Shown here: positions 1 through 11,571 of the stretch, piece by piece
Layout of the letters: each line of letters starts with the position of its first letter
Numbering within the stretch: position 1 is the stretch's first letter
Assembly (NCBI RefSeq): GCF_006442315.1
Contig: NZ_VFVY01000032.1
Coordinates: forward strand, 1 to 53,038
Source: Mesorhizobium sp. B2-3-4
Lineage (GTDB): Bacteria > Pseudomonadota > Alphaproteobacteria > Rhizobiales > Rhizobiaceae
Length of the DNA: 53,038 bases
Direction of reading: 5' to 3'
Translations under genes and position numbers: made by a program
The notes under the pieces: generated by a model
What the model saw: only the letters and a program-made list of their open reading frames with translations
What the model was told of the DNA's origin: nothing
The model's database searches: none

Positions 1-2
1 GG

Positions 3-152
3 TACGATCCTCATCTGCACGCTTTCGCCGAACGGTTGCAAAAGGCTGGCAAAACCAAAATGGTCATTCGCATGGCGTTGGCCCGAAAACTCCTAGTCAT
101 CCTCAATGCGAAAGCACGCGATGCGCGCGTGGAGTTCGCAAATGCAACTTGA
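3..152 (+). mobile_element. IS110-family transposase, C-terminal end (5' part outside window)
   Basis: Open from the window edge in the third forward frame to a TGA, giving 49 residues. The frame reads LQKAGKTKMVIRMALARKLL and then a V-I-L-N-A segment, which matches the end of the C-terminal transposase domain of IS110/IS116/IS902 elements (basic helix, RKLL, then ILNA). IS110 elements use a DEDD catalytic domain that would lie upstream, so activity cannot be judged here. No terminal inverted repeat is expected for this family and none is seen. A RIME-like repeat begins about 15 bp after the stop codon. Confidence 0.7.
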
Positions 153-167
153 CACCAAAGATAGTCG

Positions 168-264
168 CTCATTGCCCTGCCGGGCATTTCTCCCCGTGGA
201 ACGGGAGAAAGACGCTGGCTGCGACGCCGGCGCCTGTCATTCAACCTTGGCGATTGACGAAATC
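168..264. repeat. RIME-like palindromic repeat, left half
   Basis: Contains TCATTGCCCTGCCGGGCATT, a short CTCCCCGT...ACGGGAGA hairpin, and a GATTGACGAAATC core. The same order (CTGCCGG-CAT, hairpin, GATTGGCGAAAGC-like core) occurs in the copies near 35.1, 42.2 and 43.1 kb. The right-hand hairpin of those copies is absent, so this looks truncated. The rest of 265-414 holds nothing I recognise. Confidence 0.6.
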
Positions 265-414
265 ATCCGCGACGGCGCCGTCACTGTACGGGCTGCCGGC
301 AGGCAGTTGAGGTGCAACGCAAACCGTTGACTATAAAGGAGATTCTCTCGTGAATCAGATAGCCGCGCCGGCGCCAGGGACGCAGCCGCATCAGAATAGT
401 TGTCCGGCTAAATA

Positions 415-1299
415 TCAGTCCTGTTTTAGCCGCCTGCAGAGCTCGTCGAGCTGCTCCAGCGAGCGATAAGCGATGCGCAGCGTCCCGCCCTTGCCCTTGT
501 GGTCGACCGTCACGATCATGCCGGTCGTATCGGTGAGCAGCTTCTCCAGCGCCAGCGTGTCGGCGTCCTTCTGCTCGGCAGCCGCTGCCGGCTTGGCTTC
601 CTTGGCGGGACTGCCGGCCGGCATCTGCGCCAGCGCTTCGGCCTGGCGCACGGAAAGGCCTTCCTCGACGATGCGCTTGGCAAGGCCGGCCGGATCCTCC
701 GCCGTCACCAGCGTGCGGGCATGGCCGGCCGACAGCGCACCGTCGACCAGCATGTCGCGGATCACGTCGGGCAGCTTCAAAAGTCTCAACGTGTTGGCGA
801 CATGGCTGCGGCTCTTGCCGATCACCTGGCCGAGATCGGCCTGGGTATAGCCATGGTCGTCGATGAGCTGCTGATAGCCCTGCGCCTCTTCGACCGGATT
901 GAGGTCGGCGCGCTGGACGTTCTCGATGATCGCCAGCTCCAGCGCCGTGCGGTCGTTGACATCGCGGATGATGACCGGGATCTCGGTGAGCCCGGCACGC
1001 TGCGCCGCGCGCCAGCGCCGCTCACCGGCGATGATCTCGTAGCGGCCGGCCTGGGTGGGCGATGGCCGCGCCACCACCGGCTGGACGACGCCATGTTCGC
1101 GGATCGACTGGGCAAGATCAGTCAGTTCGGCATCGCCGAAATGCCGGCGCGGATTCTTCGGATTGGCGCTGATGAACTCGATCGGCACCTTGCCGTCGGC
1201 GCTCATGCCGGGCTTTTCCGGTGCCGCCGGCCGGTCGATCTCGCCGATCAAAGCTGCCAGCCCGCGACCCAGTCTTTTCCTCGAGAGATCTTCGTTCAT
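415..1299 (-). CDS. parB: Chromosome-partitioning protein ParB
   Basis: ParB is a CTP-dependent DNA clamp that loads at parS, spreads on DNA and works with ParA to segregate the replicated origin. The 294 residues are normal length. The N-terminus has the basic LGRGLAALIGE segment. The ParB/Srx nucleotide-binding domain covers roughly residues 38-140, with the CTP-binding GERRWRA at 92-98 and ENVQRADLNPVEEAQGY at 126-142. A helix-turn-helix with GKSRSHVANTLRLL follows at about 152-175, and an Ala/Lys-rich linker leads to the C-terminal dimerisation domain. It lies 67 bp downstream of parA on the same strand, the usual parAB operon order. Several parS-like sites lie 1.5-3.7 kb away. Confidence 0.97.
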   Translation of the reverse strand: MNEDLSRKRLGRGLAALIGEIDRPAAPEKPGMSADGKVPIEFISANPKNPRRHFGDAELTDLAQSIREHGVVQPVVARPSPTQAGRYEIIAGERRWRAAQRAGLTEIPVIIRDVNDRTALELAIIENVQRADLNPVEEAQGYQQLIDDHGYTQADLGQVIGKSRSHVANTLRLLKLPDVIRDMLVDGALSAGHARTLVTAEDPAGLAKRIVEEGLSVRQAEALAQMPAGSPAKEAKPAAAAEQKDADTLALEKLLTDTTGMIVTVDHKGKGGTLRIAYRSLEQLDELCRRLKQD

Positions 1300-1366
1300 T
1301 TCTATTCCACGTCTATTTCGAATCGTTTCGGTATCGAATCGGCGGTTAAATATGCATCAGCCCTAA

Positions 1367-2167
1367 TCAAGCGGCGCGCAATTTACGCTCGCGGCGGATC
1401 ACTTCTGAGGCCAGCTGCAGATAGGCCTGGCTACCCGAGCATTTCAAATCGTAGAGGATCGCCGGCTTGCCGTAGGAAGGCGCTTCCGACACCCGCACAT
1501 TGCGCGGGATGATGGTTTCGTAGACCTTGTCGCCCATGTGCTGGCGCACATCCTGCACCACCTGGTTGGCAAGGTTGTTGCGGCCGTCATACATGGTCAG
1601 GACGATGCCCTGGATGGTGAGATCCGGATTGATGGAGCGGCGCACCTGCTCGACGGTTTCGAGCAGCTGACTGAGACCTTCCAGCGCGAAGAACTCACAT
1701 TGCAGTGGAACCAGAACGGAATCGGCTGCCGCCATTGAATTCAAAGTCAAAAGATTGAGCGAGGGCGGGCAATCGATCAGCACATAGCCGAAGGGTGCCC
1801 CGCGTTCGGTGGCGGCACGCAGTGCATTGCGCAGCTTGAGCACCCTGTCGGGCGCCGAGGCGATCTCCATTTCGATACCGAGCAGGTCGAGCGTCGACGG
1901 CACGATCGAAAGACCCGGCACGGCCGTCGGAACCGCGGCCGCCTCGAGGTCTAGCTCGCCGGTCAGCACGTCATAGGACGAGACTGTCCGGTCCTTGCGG
2001 TCGATGCCGAGGCCGGTGCTTGCATTGCCTTGCGGGTCGAGGTCGACGATCAGCACTTTTTCGCCGATCGCCGCCAGCGCCGTCGCCAGGTTGATGGCGG
2101 TGGTCGTCTTGCCGACGCCGCCTTTCTGGTTGGCTACGGTGATGATGCGGGGGCCGTTTTTGATCAT
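1367..2167 (-). CDS. parA: Chromosome-partitioning ATPase ParA
   Basis: A P-loop ATPase of the Walker-type ParA/MinD/Soj family that positions ParB-parS complexes. The deviant Walker A motif KGGVGKTTTAINLA is near the N-terminus, preceded by the family-typical ITVANQ strand. LIVDLDPQGNASTGLG and LIDCPPSLNLLT (Walker A' and Walker B regions) follow. The frame stays open to a TTG at 2251, but that would overlap rsmG. I chose the ATG that begins MIKNGPRIITVANQ (266 residues, the family length); an in-frame ATG seven codons upstream (2188) is the alternative. No clear Shine-Dalgarno separates the two. It follows rsmG closely and is probably co-transcribed with it. Confidence 0.96.
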   Translation of the reverse strand: MIKNGPRIITVANQKGGVGKTTTAINLATALAAIGEKVLIVDLDPQGNASTGLGIDRKDRTVSSYDVLTGELDLEAAAVPTAVPGLSIVPSTLDLLGIEMEIASAPDRVLKLRNALRAATERGAPFGYVLIDCPPSLNLLTLNSMAAADSVLVPLQCEFFALEGLSQLLETVEQVRRSINPDLTIQGIVLTMYDGRNNLANQVVQDVRQHMGDKVYETIIPRNVRVSEAPSYGKPAILYDLKCSGSQAYLQLASEVIRRERKLRAA

Positions 2168-2222
2168 GGGTTTATGCCAGAAATTCATTTTTGGGGTCGC
2201 CAAAGGTCTGACGGGGCGAAGA

Positions 2223-2855
2223 TCAGACGGATCGCAGATCAGACAGTTCAAGGATGACGCCGCTGGCGTCGGTCACGCTTGGATGTTCTACCAGATCGAA
2301 GGTCCAGCGGTTAACGCTTTCTTGCACTTCGGCGCGATAATCCCGACCTTTGTGGAACAGAGCGCGCGCGCCTGCGCTCAGCCACGGCGCCGACAGGTCG
2401 AGAAGGACCGAAAGGGGCGCCAACGCCCGTGCCGTGACGATTTGCGGTGTCGAAACAAACGCATGGCTATCCTCGATGCGCCGCGCCACCACCCGTGCCG
2501 GCAGGCCGAACTGGCCGATGACGGTCTGCAGGAACGAGGCTTTCTTGCGGTTGCTTTCGACCAGATCGATGCTTGCCGCCGGACGTTCGGTGAGCAGGAA
2601 GGCCATGACCAGCCCGGGAAATCCGCCGCCCGAGCCGATATCGACCCACTGCCTGGCATCGGGCTCTATCCGCGCCAGCTGCGCGCTGTCCAGGATGTGG
2701 CGCTGCCAGACATCGCCCGAAGTCGATTGCGCCACCAGATTGATGCTGCGGTTCCATTTCTGGAACATCGCGTCGAACGCCACCAGGCGATCGAATGTTT
2801 CACGTGAAACCGGGCCGGCGGCGTCCCGCAGGCTCTCCAGGGAAAGAGAGCTCAC
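2223..2855 (-). CDS. rsmG: 16S rRNA (guanine-N7) methyltransferase RsmG (GidB)
   Basis: Methylates N7 of a guanine in the 530 loop of 16S rRNA using S-adenosylmethionine. The 210 residues match family size. The SAM-binding motif VDIGSGGGFPGLVMA lies near residues 70-85, and the N-terminal helical section has the family-typical FDRLVAF and WNRSINLVAQ. It overlaps the 3' end of mnmG upstream by 4 bp (ATGA), so translation is probably coupled. A parS-like sequence lies within the coding region and encodes VSRET. The 3' end is 55 bp from the chosen parA start, giving the classic mnmG-rsmG-parA-parB order. Confidence 0.97.
   Translation of the reverse strand: MSSLSLESLRDAAGPVSRETFDRLVAFDAMFQKWNRSINLVAQSTSGDVWQRHILDSAQLARIEPDARQWVDIGSGGGFPGLVMAFLLTERPAASIDLVESNRKKASFLQTVIGQFGLPARVVARRIEDSHAFVSTPQIVTARALAPLSVLLDLSAPWLSAGARALFHKGRDYRAEVQESVNRWTFDLVEHPSVTDASGVILELSDLRSV
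2796..2811. promoter_or_regulatory. parS-like ParB-binding site (inside rsmG)
   Basis: TGTTTCACGTGAAACC matches the 16-bp parS palindrome TGTTTCACGTGAAACA at 15 of 16 positions, the last base differing. It lies inside the rsmG coding sequence. Confidence 0.85.
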
Positions 2856-4723
2856 GCAACGTTCCTCTGCGCGCCCTCATGGTGGCGGACATGCGCGACG
2901 ATGATCGCCAGCGCCGCCGGCGTCATCCCTTCCATGCGCTGCGCATCGGCGATGGAACGTGGCCGCCTCGCCTGCATTTTCTGCTTCAACTCGTTGGACA
3001 GCCCGGGCACGCCACCAAAATCGACCGTCTCGGGGATCAGCCGGCTCTCCTCATGCCGTATCTGCGCCACATCCGTGCTCTGGCGGTCGAGATAGACTGA
3101 ATATTTCGCTTCCGTTTCGAGTCGCTCGGCAGTCTTGGCATCGATATCGTGAAATCTTGGTTCGATCCCGGCCAGCCAGCCCACGTCGACGCCGGGATAG
3201 GCGAGCAATTCGAAACCGGACCGGCGCACGCCGTCGCGGTTGATCTCCAGGCCGTGCCGCGCCGCCTCGTTTGGCGTCATGGTCAGCGAAAGCGCCAGTT
3301 GGCGGGCATCGTCGAGCCGCCGCATCACATCCCCATAGCGCTGTGTGCGCCGCGGCGAGGTAATCCCAAGCCTGTCGGCCAGTGGCGTCAGCCGCTCGTC
3401 GGCATTGTCGGCGCGCAGCGACAGCCGGAATTCGGCCCGCGAGGTGAACATCCGGTAGGGCTCGGCAATGCCGCGGCTGGTCAGGTCATCGACCATCACG
3501 CCGATATAGGCCTCGGTCCGGCTGAGCACGACCTGCTCCCCGCCTGAAGCGCGTCTCGCCGCGTTGAGCCCGGCGAGCAGCCCCTGGCCGGCAGCCTCTT
3601 CATAGCCGGTCGTGCCGTTGATCTGCCCGGCGAGAAAAAGCCCGGCGACGCGCCTTGTCTCCAGCGTCTGATGGAGTTCACGCGGATCGACGTGGTCATA
3701 TTCGATGGCATAGCCGGGCTGCAGCATGGCGGCGCGCTCCAGCCCGGGGATGGTCTTCAGGATATCGAGCTGGACGTCCTCCGGCAGCGATGTCGAAATG
3801 CCGTTGGGATAGACGGTATGGTCGTCTAGCCCTTCCGGCTCGAGAAAGATCTGGTGCCCGTCGCGGTCGCCGAACTTGACGATCTTGTCCTCGATCGACG
3901 GGCAGTAGCGTGGCCCGACGCCCTCGATCGAGCCGGAATACATGGCCGAGCGTCCAAGATTTGACCTGATGAGCTCGTGAGTGGCGGTGGTCGTGCGCGT
4001 AATGCCGCAGTCGATCTGCGGCGTCGTGATGCGGTCGGTCAATAGCGAGAAGGGGACCGGATCGGCGTCCGCCGCCTGGCTTTCCAGCGACGCCCAGTCG
4101 ATCGTCCGTCCATCCAGCCGTGGCGGCGTGCCCGTCTTGAGCCGGCCGAGCTTGAAGCCGGCGCGGTTCATCGTCGCCGACAACCCCATGCTGGCCTTCT
4201 CGTTCATGCGCCCGGCGACCATCTTCTTCTCACCGATATGGATCAGCCCGCGCAGGAAGGTGCCGGTCGTCAGCACCACGGCGCCGCAGGCAAGCCGGCG
4301 GCCGTCCGCCAGCAGAACCGCCGCGATCCGGCCGTCGGCAATCTCGAAATCGAGCACTTCACCCTCGACCACGTCGAGATCGTTCTGCTGCCGAATCGCT
4401 TCCTGCATGGCAAGGCGATAGAGCTTCCTGTCGGCCTGCGTGCGCGGACCGCGCACCGCCGGTCCCTTGCGGCGGTTGAGCAGGCGGAACTGGATGCCGG
4501 CGGCGTCCGCAACGCGACCCATCAGGCCGTCCATGGCATCGATCTCGCGCACCAGGTGCCCCTTGCCGAGCCCGCCGATCGCCGGATTACACGACATCAC
4601 GCCGATCGTGTCGAAGCGCAGCGTCACCAGCGCGGTTCTGGCGCCGGCGCGTGCGGCCGCACTGGCCGCCTCGCAACCCGCATGGCCGCCGCCCACCACA
4701 ACCACATCATAGTGATCGGTCAT
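2852..4723 (-). CDS. mnmG: tRNA uridine-5-carboxymethylaminomethyl(34) synthesis enzyme MnmG (GidA)
   Basis: With MnmE it forms the complex that modifies the wobble uridine (cmnm5U34) of certain tRNAs, using FAD and 5,10-methylene-THF. The 623 residues match family length. The FAD-binding Rossmann motif VVVGGGHAGCEAA begins at residue 8. The GidA signatures CNPAIGGLGKGHLVREIDAM and GPAVRGPRTQADRKLYR follow. The C-terminal helical domain that binds MnmE is present, ending in DAQRMEGMTPAALAII. It overlaps rsmG by 4 bp. The 305-bp gap to mnmE holds three parS-like sites. Confidence 0.98.
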   Translation of the reverse strand: MTDHYDVVVVGGGHAGCEAASAAARAGARTALVTLRFDTIGVMSCNPAIGGLGKGHLVREIDAMDGLMGRVADAAGIQFRLLNRRKGPAVRGPRTQADRKLYRLAMQEAIRQQNDLDVVEGEVLDFEIADGRIAAVLLADGRRLACGAVVLTTGTFLRGLIHIGEKKMVAGRMNEKASMGLSATMNRAGFKLGRLKTGTPPRLDGRTIDWASLESQAADADPVPFSLLTDRITTPQIDCGITRTTTATHELIRSNLGRSAMYSGSIEGVGPRYCPSIEDKIVKFGDRDGHQIFLEPEGLDDHTVYPNGISTSLPEDVQLDILKTIPGLERAAMLQPGYAIEYDHVDPRELHQTLETRRVAGLFLAGQINGTTGYEEAAGQGLLAGLNAARRASGGEQVVLSRTEAYIGVMVDDLTSRGIAEPYRMFTSRAEFRLSLRADNADERLTPLADRLGITSPRRTQRYGDVMRRLDDARQLALSLTMTPNEAARHGLEINRDGVRRSGFELLAYPGVDVGWLAGIEPRFHDIDAKTAERLETEAKYSVYLDRQSTDVAQIRHEESRLIPETVDFGGVPGLSNELKQKMQARRPRSIADAQRMEGMTPAALAIIVAHVRHHEGAQRNVA

Positions 4724-4791
4724 TTCAGGATCCCAGATTGAGAAGTTGCGGGAGACATGTCCCCCGGAGCGGACGCTGTCAAGATGCAGGT

Positions 4792-4807
4792 CGTTTCACG
4801 TGAAACA
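4792..4807. promoter_or_regulatory. parS-like site 1 in the mnmG-mnmE gap
   Basis: CGTTTCACGTGAAACA matches the parS 16-mer at 15 of 16 positions, the first base differing. It lies about 70 bp upstream of the mnmG start. Confidence 0.85.
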
Positions 4808-4979
4808 ACAGAGCTGTGTCATCCGTCGTCCTCCTGGGCTTCACCTGGTACCAGAGCCACGCACTGTGGTTTCTCGGAGACCCTGCCGGTCCGACCATGT
4901 CGCGTCGATAGATCCTTGGGCTCAGGGAAGACGATCTGGTCTGAGTGGCGCAGCTGTGGACAGTCGCCGAGAACCTCGG

Positions 4980-4995
4980 TGTTTCACGTGAGTCA
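4980..4995. promoter_or_regulatory. parS-like site 2 in the mnmG-mnmE gap
   Basis: TGTTTCACGTGAGTCA matches 14 of 16 positions, with the differences confined to the right half-site. It may be a weaker ParB site than its neighbours. Confidence 0.7.
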
Positions 4996-5015
4996 CTTAG
5001 CTCTTGGCGACTGCC

Positions 5016-5031
5016 TGTTTCACGTGAATCA
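5016..5031. promoter_or_regulatory. parS-like site 3, at the mnmE 3' end
   Basis: TGTTTCACGTGAATCA matches 15 of 16 positions. Its last three bases are the mnmE stop codon. Its centre is 36 bp from that of site 2. Confidence 0.8.
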
Positions 5032-6360
5032 CTTTCCAATGCAGAACTGCGAAAAAATCACATCCAGCATATCCTCGACATCGATGGCGCCGACAATCCG
5101 ACCCAGGCGATCCGCCGCAAGCCGCAATTCCTCGGCACGCAACTCCTGGCCCGCGGCCTCGCCCTCCGTCGCGCGGACCAAATGCTGGTTCGCCGCGGCC
5201 AGCAATTCGACGTGGCGCAGGCGCGATGGCAAGACATCGCCGACAACGCCGGCAGCGTCCGCGGCCAGCCGTTCGATCCGCGCGAGCAGCGCGTCTAAGC
5301 CGGTCCCATCATTCACCGAGATGACAAAGTCGTAGCGGCCATCGATCTCGTGGCCAATCCGGCCGTCCAGCAGATCCGTCTTGGTCCCGACGCGCAAGGC
5401 GGGTGTGGTCATCGCCGGCAAATCGGTCTCCTGCGGGTCCGTCAGGTCCCGCAGCAACAGGAGAAGATCGGCACGCCCGGCCTTGGCGCGCGCCTTTTCG
5501 ATGCCGATCGCCTCGACCTTGCCGGGCGCCTCGCGCAAACCGGCCGTGTCCGTCAGCCTGACGCGCAGACCGCCAAGATCCAGGACCAGCTCAAGCAAAT
5601 CCCGCGTCGTGCCCGGCTCATCCGTCACAATGGCCGCGTCCCGCCGCGCCAGCGCGTTGAACAGGCTCGACTTGCCGGCATTGGGCGCGCCGAGGATCAC
5701 CACCTCAAAACCGTCGCGGATGATCTCCGCCGCGTGGAACCCGGCGACATGGTGCTCGATCTCCGAGATCATCGACCGCACGTCAGACCAGACCGTATCC
5801 GAAACGGATCCCGGCACATCATCCTCATCGGCGAAATCGATCTCGGCCTCGATCATGGCCCGCGCATGGATCAGCCGGCGCCGCCAGCGCTGATAGAGTT
5901 CACTTTGCGCGCCCTCGGCATTCTGGACAGCAAAACGCCGCTGCGCTTCGGTCTCGGCATTGACCAGATCCGCCAGCGCCTCGGTCTCGACCAGGTCGAG
6001 CTTGCCATTGAGAAAGGCGCGGCGCGTGAATTCTCCGGGTTCCGCGTGCCTGATGCCGTCAAATCCGGCAATTGTTTCCAGCATCCTCGCCACCACGGCG
6101 CGCCCGCCATGAACATGAAACTCTGCGACATCCTCACCCGTGAAGCTGGCCGGACCGGGGAAGAAGACGACCAGTCCGGTGTCGAGCACCGTCCCATCCG
6201 CCGCCTTGAACTTGCGCAGAACCGCGGCCCGCTCCTTAACCATGCCGCAAACAATCGTTTCGATCACGAATCGAGTCTTGGGGCCGGACAGGCGCAGCAC
6301 CGCGACGCCGGCTGGAAGCCGGCCGCTCGACAGCGCCACGATCGAATCGCCTGAAATCAT
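5029..6360 (-). CDS. mnmE: tRNA modification GTPase MnmE (TrmE)
   Basis: GTPase partner of MnmG in wobble-uridine modification. The 443 residues are within family range. The N-terminal formyl-THF-binding domain starts at MISGDSIVALSSGRLPAGVA and includes PGEFTRRAFLNGKLDL. The Ras-like G domain has G1 GAPNAGKSSLFN, G2 region TDEPGTTRD and G3 DTAGLRE. The protein ends in the family FCIGK motif with its conserved Cys. It is separated from mnmG by the parS cluster, and is divergent from the thioredoxin-domain gene, with about 80 bp between start codons. Confidence 0.97.
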   Translation of the reverse strand: MISGDSIVALSSGRLPAGVAVLRLSGPKTRFVIETIVCGMVKERAAVLRKFKAADGTVLDTGLVVFFPGPASFTGEDVAEFHVHGGRAVVARMLETIAGFDGIRHAEPGEFTRRAFLNGKLDLVETEALADLVNAETEAQRRFAVQNAEGAQSELYQRWRRRLIHARAMIEAEIDFADEDDVPGSVSDTVWSDVRSMISEIEHHVAGFHAAEIIRDGFEVVILGAPNAGKSSLFNALARRDAAIVTDEPGTTRDLLELVLDLGGLRVRLTDTAGLREAPGKVEAIGIEKARAKAGRADLLLLLRDLTDPQETDLPAMTTPALRVGTKTDLLDGRIGHEIDGRYDFVISVNDGTGLDALLARIERLAADAAGVVGDVLPSRLRHVELLAAANQHLVRATEGEAAGQELRAEELRLAADRLGRIVGAIDVEDMLDVIFSQFCIGK

Positions 6361-6438
6361 TTGCCCGCTCTACCGAACCGCCCTAGCTTCCGCCTCATCA
6401 CCGACCCCGGACCGCCCCGAAACCAGTTGCCCCGAAAG

Positions 6439-8466
<2,028 letters not shown>

Positions 8467-8496
8467 CCTCGAATTCGCCGACCCGGACGCAGGCAA

Positions 8497-8531
8497 CAAA
8501 AAACCCCACCCCGGTTTCCCGGAGCGGGGTT
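8497..8531 (-). terminator. Intrinsic terminator of rho
   Basis: Read on the minus strand, AACCCCGCTCCGG pairs with CCGGGGTGGGGTT around a GAAA loop and is followed by a run of T. There are two mismatches in the 13-bp stem. It lies 33 bp past the rho stop codon. Confidence 0.8.
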
Positions 8532-8563
8532 CTGAAGGCGGTCCGGAAGATCCGGACAAACCC

Positions 8564-9829
<1,266 letters not shown>

Positions 9830-9994
9830 TAGATAGACTCTGGGTAGGCTTTGGGGAAAAAATCGGCGGGATGCGACAAATGCCGGGCGCGGCCGAAAGC
9901 AATGACGGGCGGCGCATGACGGGAAGGAAGACCCGTCTTGTATCGTCGGTCGGCTGAAAGAGCAAGCCGCCTTTTGACGGGGTCTGACGAAGCC

Positions 9995-10543
9995 TCAGAA
10001 GGGCTTCACCACGACGAGGATCACGATTGCGATCATCAGCAATGTGGGGATCTCGTTGACGATCCGCCAGTGCCTTGCCGGTTTTTCGTTGCGATCCTCG
10101 GCGAATTTGCGCACCGCGCCGGCGAGATAGCCATGAATGCCCGACAAAACCAGCACCAGGGCGATCTTGGTGTGCAGCCACCCGCCCTGGAAGGCGAATA
10201 TCTTCCAGGCCAGCCAAAGCCCGAACACCCAGGTCAGGATCATCGCCGGATTGATGATGCCGCGCAGCAGCCGGCGCTCCATCACCTTGAAGGTCTCCGA
10301 CTGCACGGAGCCCTTCTGCGCATCCGCGTGATAGACGAACAGCCGCGGCAGATAGAGCATGCCGGCCATCCAGGAGATGACCGCGAGAATATGGATCGCC
10401 TTAGCCCAGGGATAGAAATCGGCCGGCGCAAGGAAAAACAAAAGCGCGGTGAGGACGACCAGCACGGCTATGCCGACCACCATGCGCTTCATCGCCTGGC
10501 CGGTGCTGTTGGCGTTGCCGCCGCCATTGTCTGACTGGGCCAT
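9995..10543 (-). CDS. hemJ: Protoporphyrinogen IX oxidase HemJ
   Basis: Integral membrane haem protein that oxidises protoporphyrinogen IX to protoporphyrin IX, the penultimate step of haem synthesis in most alphaproteobacteria. The 182 residues include about four membrane segments. The conserved AKAIHILAVISWMAGMLYLPRL has the essential His, and RLLRGIINPAMILTW and WLHTKIALVL also fit the family. It overlaps hemE by one base, so the two are in one operon running hemE-hemJ and probably on to rho. Confidence 0.93.
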   Translation of the reverse strand: MAQSDNGGGNANSTGQAMKRMVVGIAVLVVLTALLFFLAPADFYPWAKAIHILAVISWMAGMLYLPRLFVYHADAQKGSVQSETFKVMERRLLRGIINPAMILTWVFGLWLAWKIFAFQGGWLHTKIALVLVLSGIHGYLAGAVRKFAEDRNEKPARHWRIVNEIPTLLMIAIVILVVVKPF

Positions 10544-11571
10544 CAGCGTGCCGCGCTCCTCACCTGTTTCACCATCGCCTCGACATGCGCCACCGGCGTC
10601 TCCGGCGTGATGCCATGGCCGAGATTGAAGATCAGCGGTCCATCTCCCAGCGCTTTCAGGATCGCCCCGACGCCGTCGGCCAGCGCCTGGCCACCAGCCA
10701 CCAGCCGCAGCGGGTCCAGATTGCCCTGGACCGCGCCTTGCCGCTGCAACGCCTTCGCCGTCTCCAGCGGCACCGTCCAGTCGATACCGAGCCCCGTCAC
10801 GCCGGTCTTTTGACGGTAGCTCTCGTAGCGCGCGCCGGCGCCCTTGGGAAAACCGATCACCGGCACGTCGGGATGAACAGCCCGGACTTGCCTGACGATC
10901 TCAGCCACCGGCTCGACGCAGAAGGCCTCGAACGAGGCATCGTCGAGCACGCCCGACCAGGAATCGAATATCTGCACGACATCGGCGCCGGCCTCGATCT
11001 GCCTGATGAGGTAGGCCGCCGAATGATCGGCCAGCACCTTCAGGAGACGTTTGAACGCCGGCGGCTCGCGATAGGAAAACAGCCGCGCCGGCGCCTGGTC
11101 CGATGTGCCGTGGCCGGCAATCATATAGGTCGCCACCGTCCACGGTGCGCCGCAAAAGCCGATCAGCGTGGTTTCGTCGGGCAGTTTCGCCCGCAGCCGG
11201 CGCACCGCCTCGTAGACCGGTTCGAGATTCACGTGAAACATATCGCCTTCGAGAGCCGCGATCTCGGGCGCCGAAATCGGCGTCAACAGCGGCCCCCTGC
11301 CTTCCTCGAAGCGCACGTCACGGCCCAGCGCATGGGGAACGACAAGGATGTCCGAGAACAAGATCGAGGCGTCGAAGCCGAAGCGCTCAATCGGCTGCAT
11401 CGTCACTTCCACGGCAAGGTCGGGATTGTAGCAGAGGTCGAGGAACGAACCGGCGCGCTTTCGCGTTTCACGATACTCCGGCAGGTAGCGTCCGGCCTGG
11501 CGCATCATCCAGAGCGGAGGAGGAAAGTGAGCCTTGCCCTTCAGGACATCCAGCATCATCCGTCTTGGCAT
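10543..11571 (-). CDS. hemE: Uroporphyrinogen decarboxylase
   Basis: Decarboxylates the four acetate side chains of uroporphyrinogen III to give coproporphyrinogen III in haem synthesis. The 342 residues match the family. The substrate-binding signature PLWMMRQAGRYLPEYRETR is at residues 20-38. GFCGAPWTVATYMIAGHGT and VVQIFDSWSGVL follow, and the C-terminus has FNLGHGITPETPVAHVEAMV. Its 5' end borders the probable replication origin, a conserved arrangement in alphaproteobacteria. A parS-like palindrome lies within the gene. Confidence 0.98.
   Translation of the reverse strand: MPRRMMLDVLKGKAHFPPPLWMMRQAGRYLPEYRETRKRAGSFLDLCYNPDLAVEVTMQPIERFGFDASILFSDILVVPHALGRDVRFEEGRGPLLTPISAPEIAALEGDMFHVNLEPVYEAVRRLRAKLPDETTLIGFCGAPWTVATYMIAGHGTSDQAPARLFSYREPPAFKRLLKVLADHSAAYLIRQIEAGADVVQIFDSWSGVLDDASFEAFCVEPVAEIVRQVRAVHPDVPVIGFPKGAGARYESYRQKTGVTGLGIDWTVPLETAKALQRQGAVQGNLDPLRLVAGGQALADGVGAILKALGDGPLIFNLGHGITPETPVAHVEAMVKQVRSAAR
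11225..11240. promoter_or_regulatory. parS-like palindrome inside hemE, near oriC
   Basis: AGATTCACGTGAAACA matches the parS 16-mer at 14 of 16 positions, including the CACGTG core and the complete right half. It encodes part of FHVNLEP in hemE and is about 350 bp from the probable origin. Confidence 0.5.

Noticed and set aside
4955..4963. TGTGGACAG as a DnaA box in the mnmG-mnmE gap
   Set aside because: Single near-match without AT-rich DNA or other boxes; likely chance.
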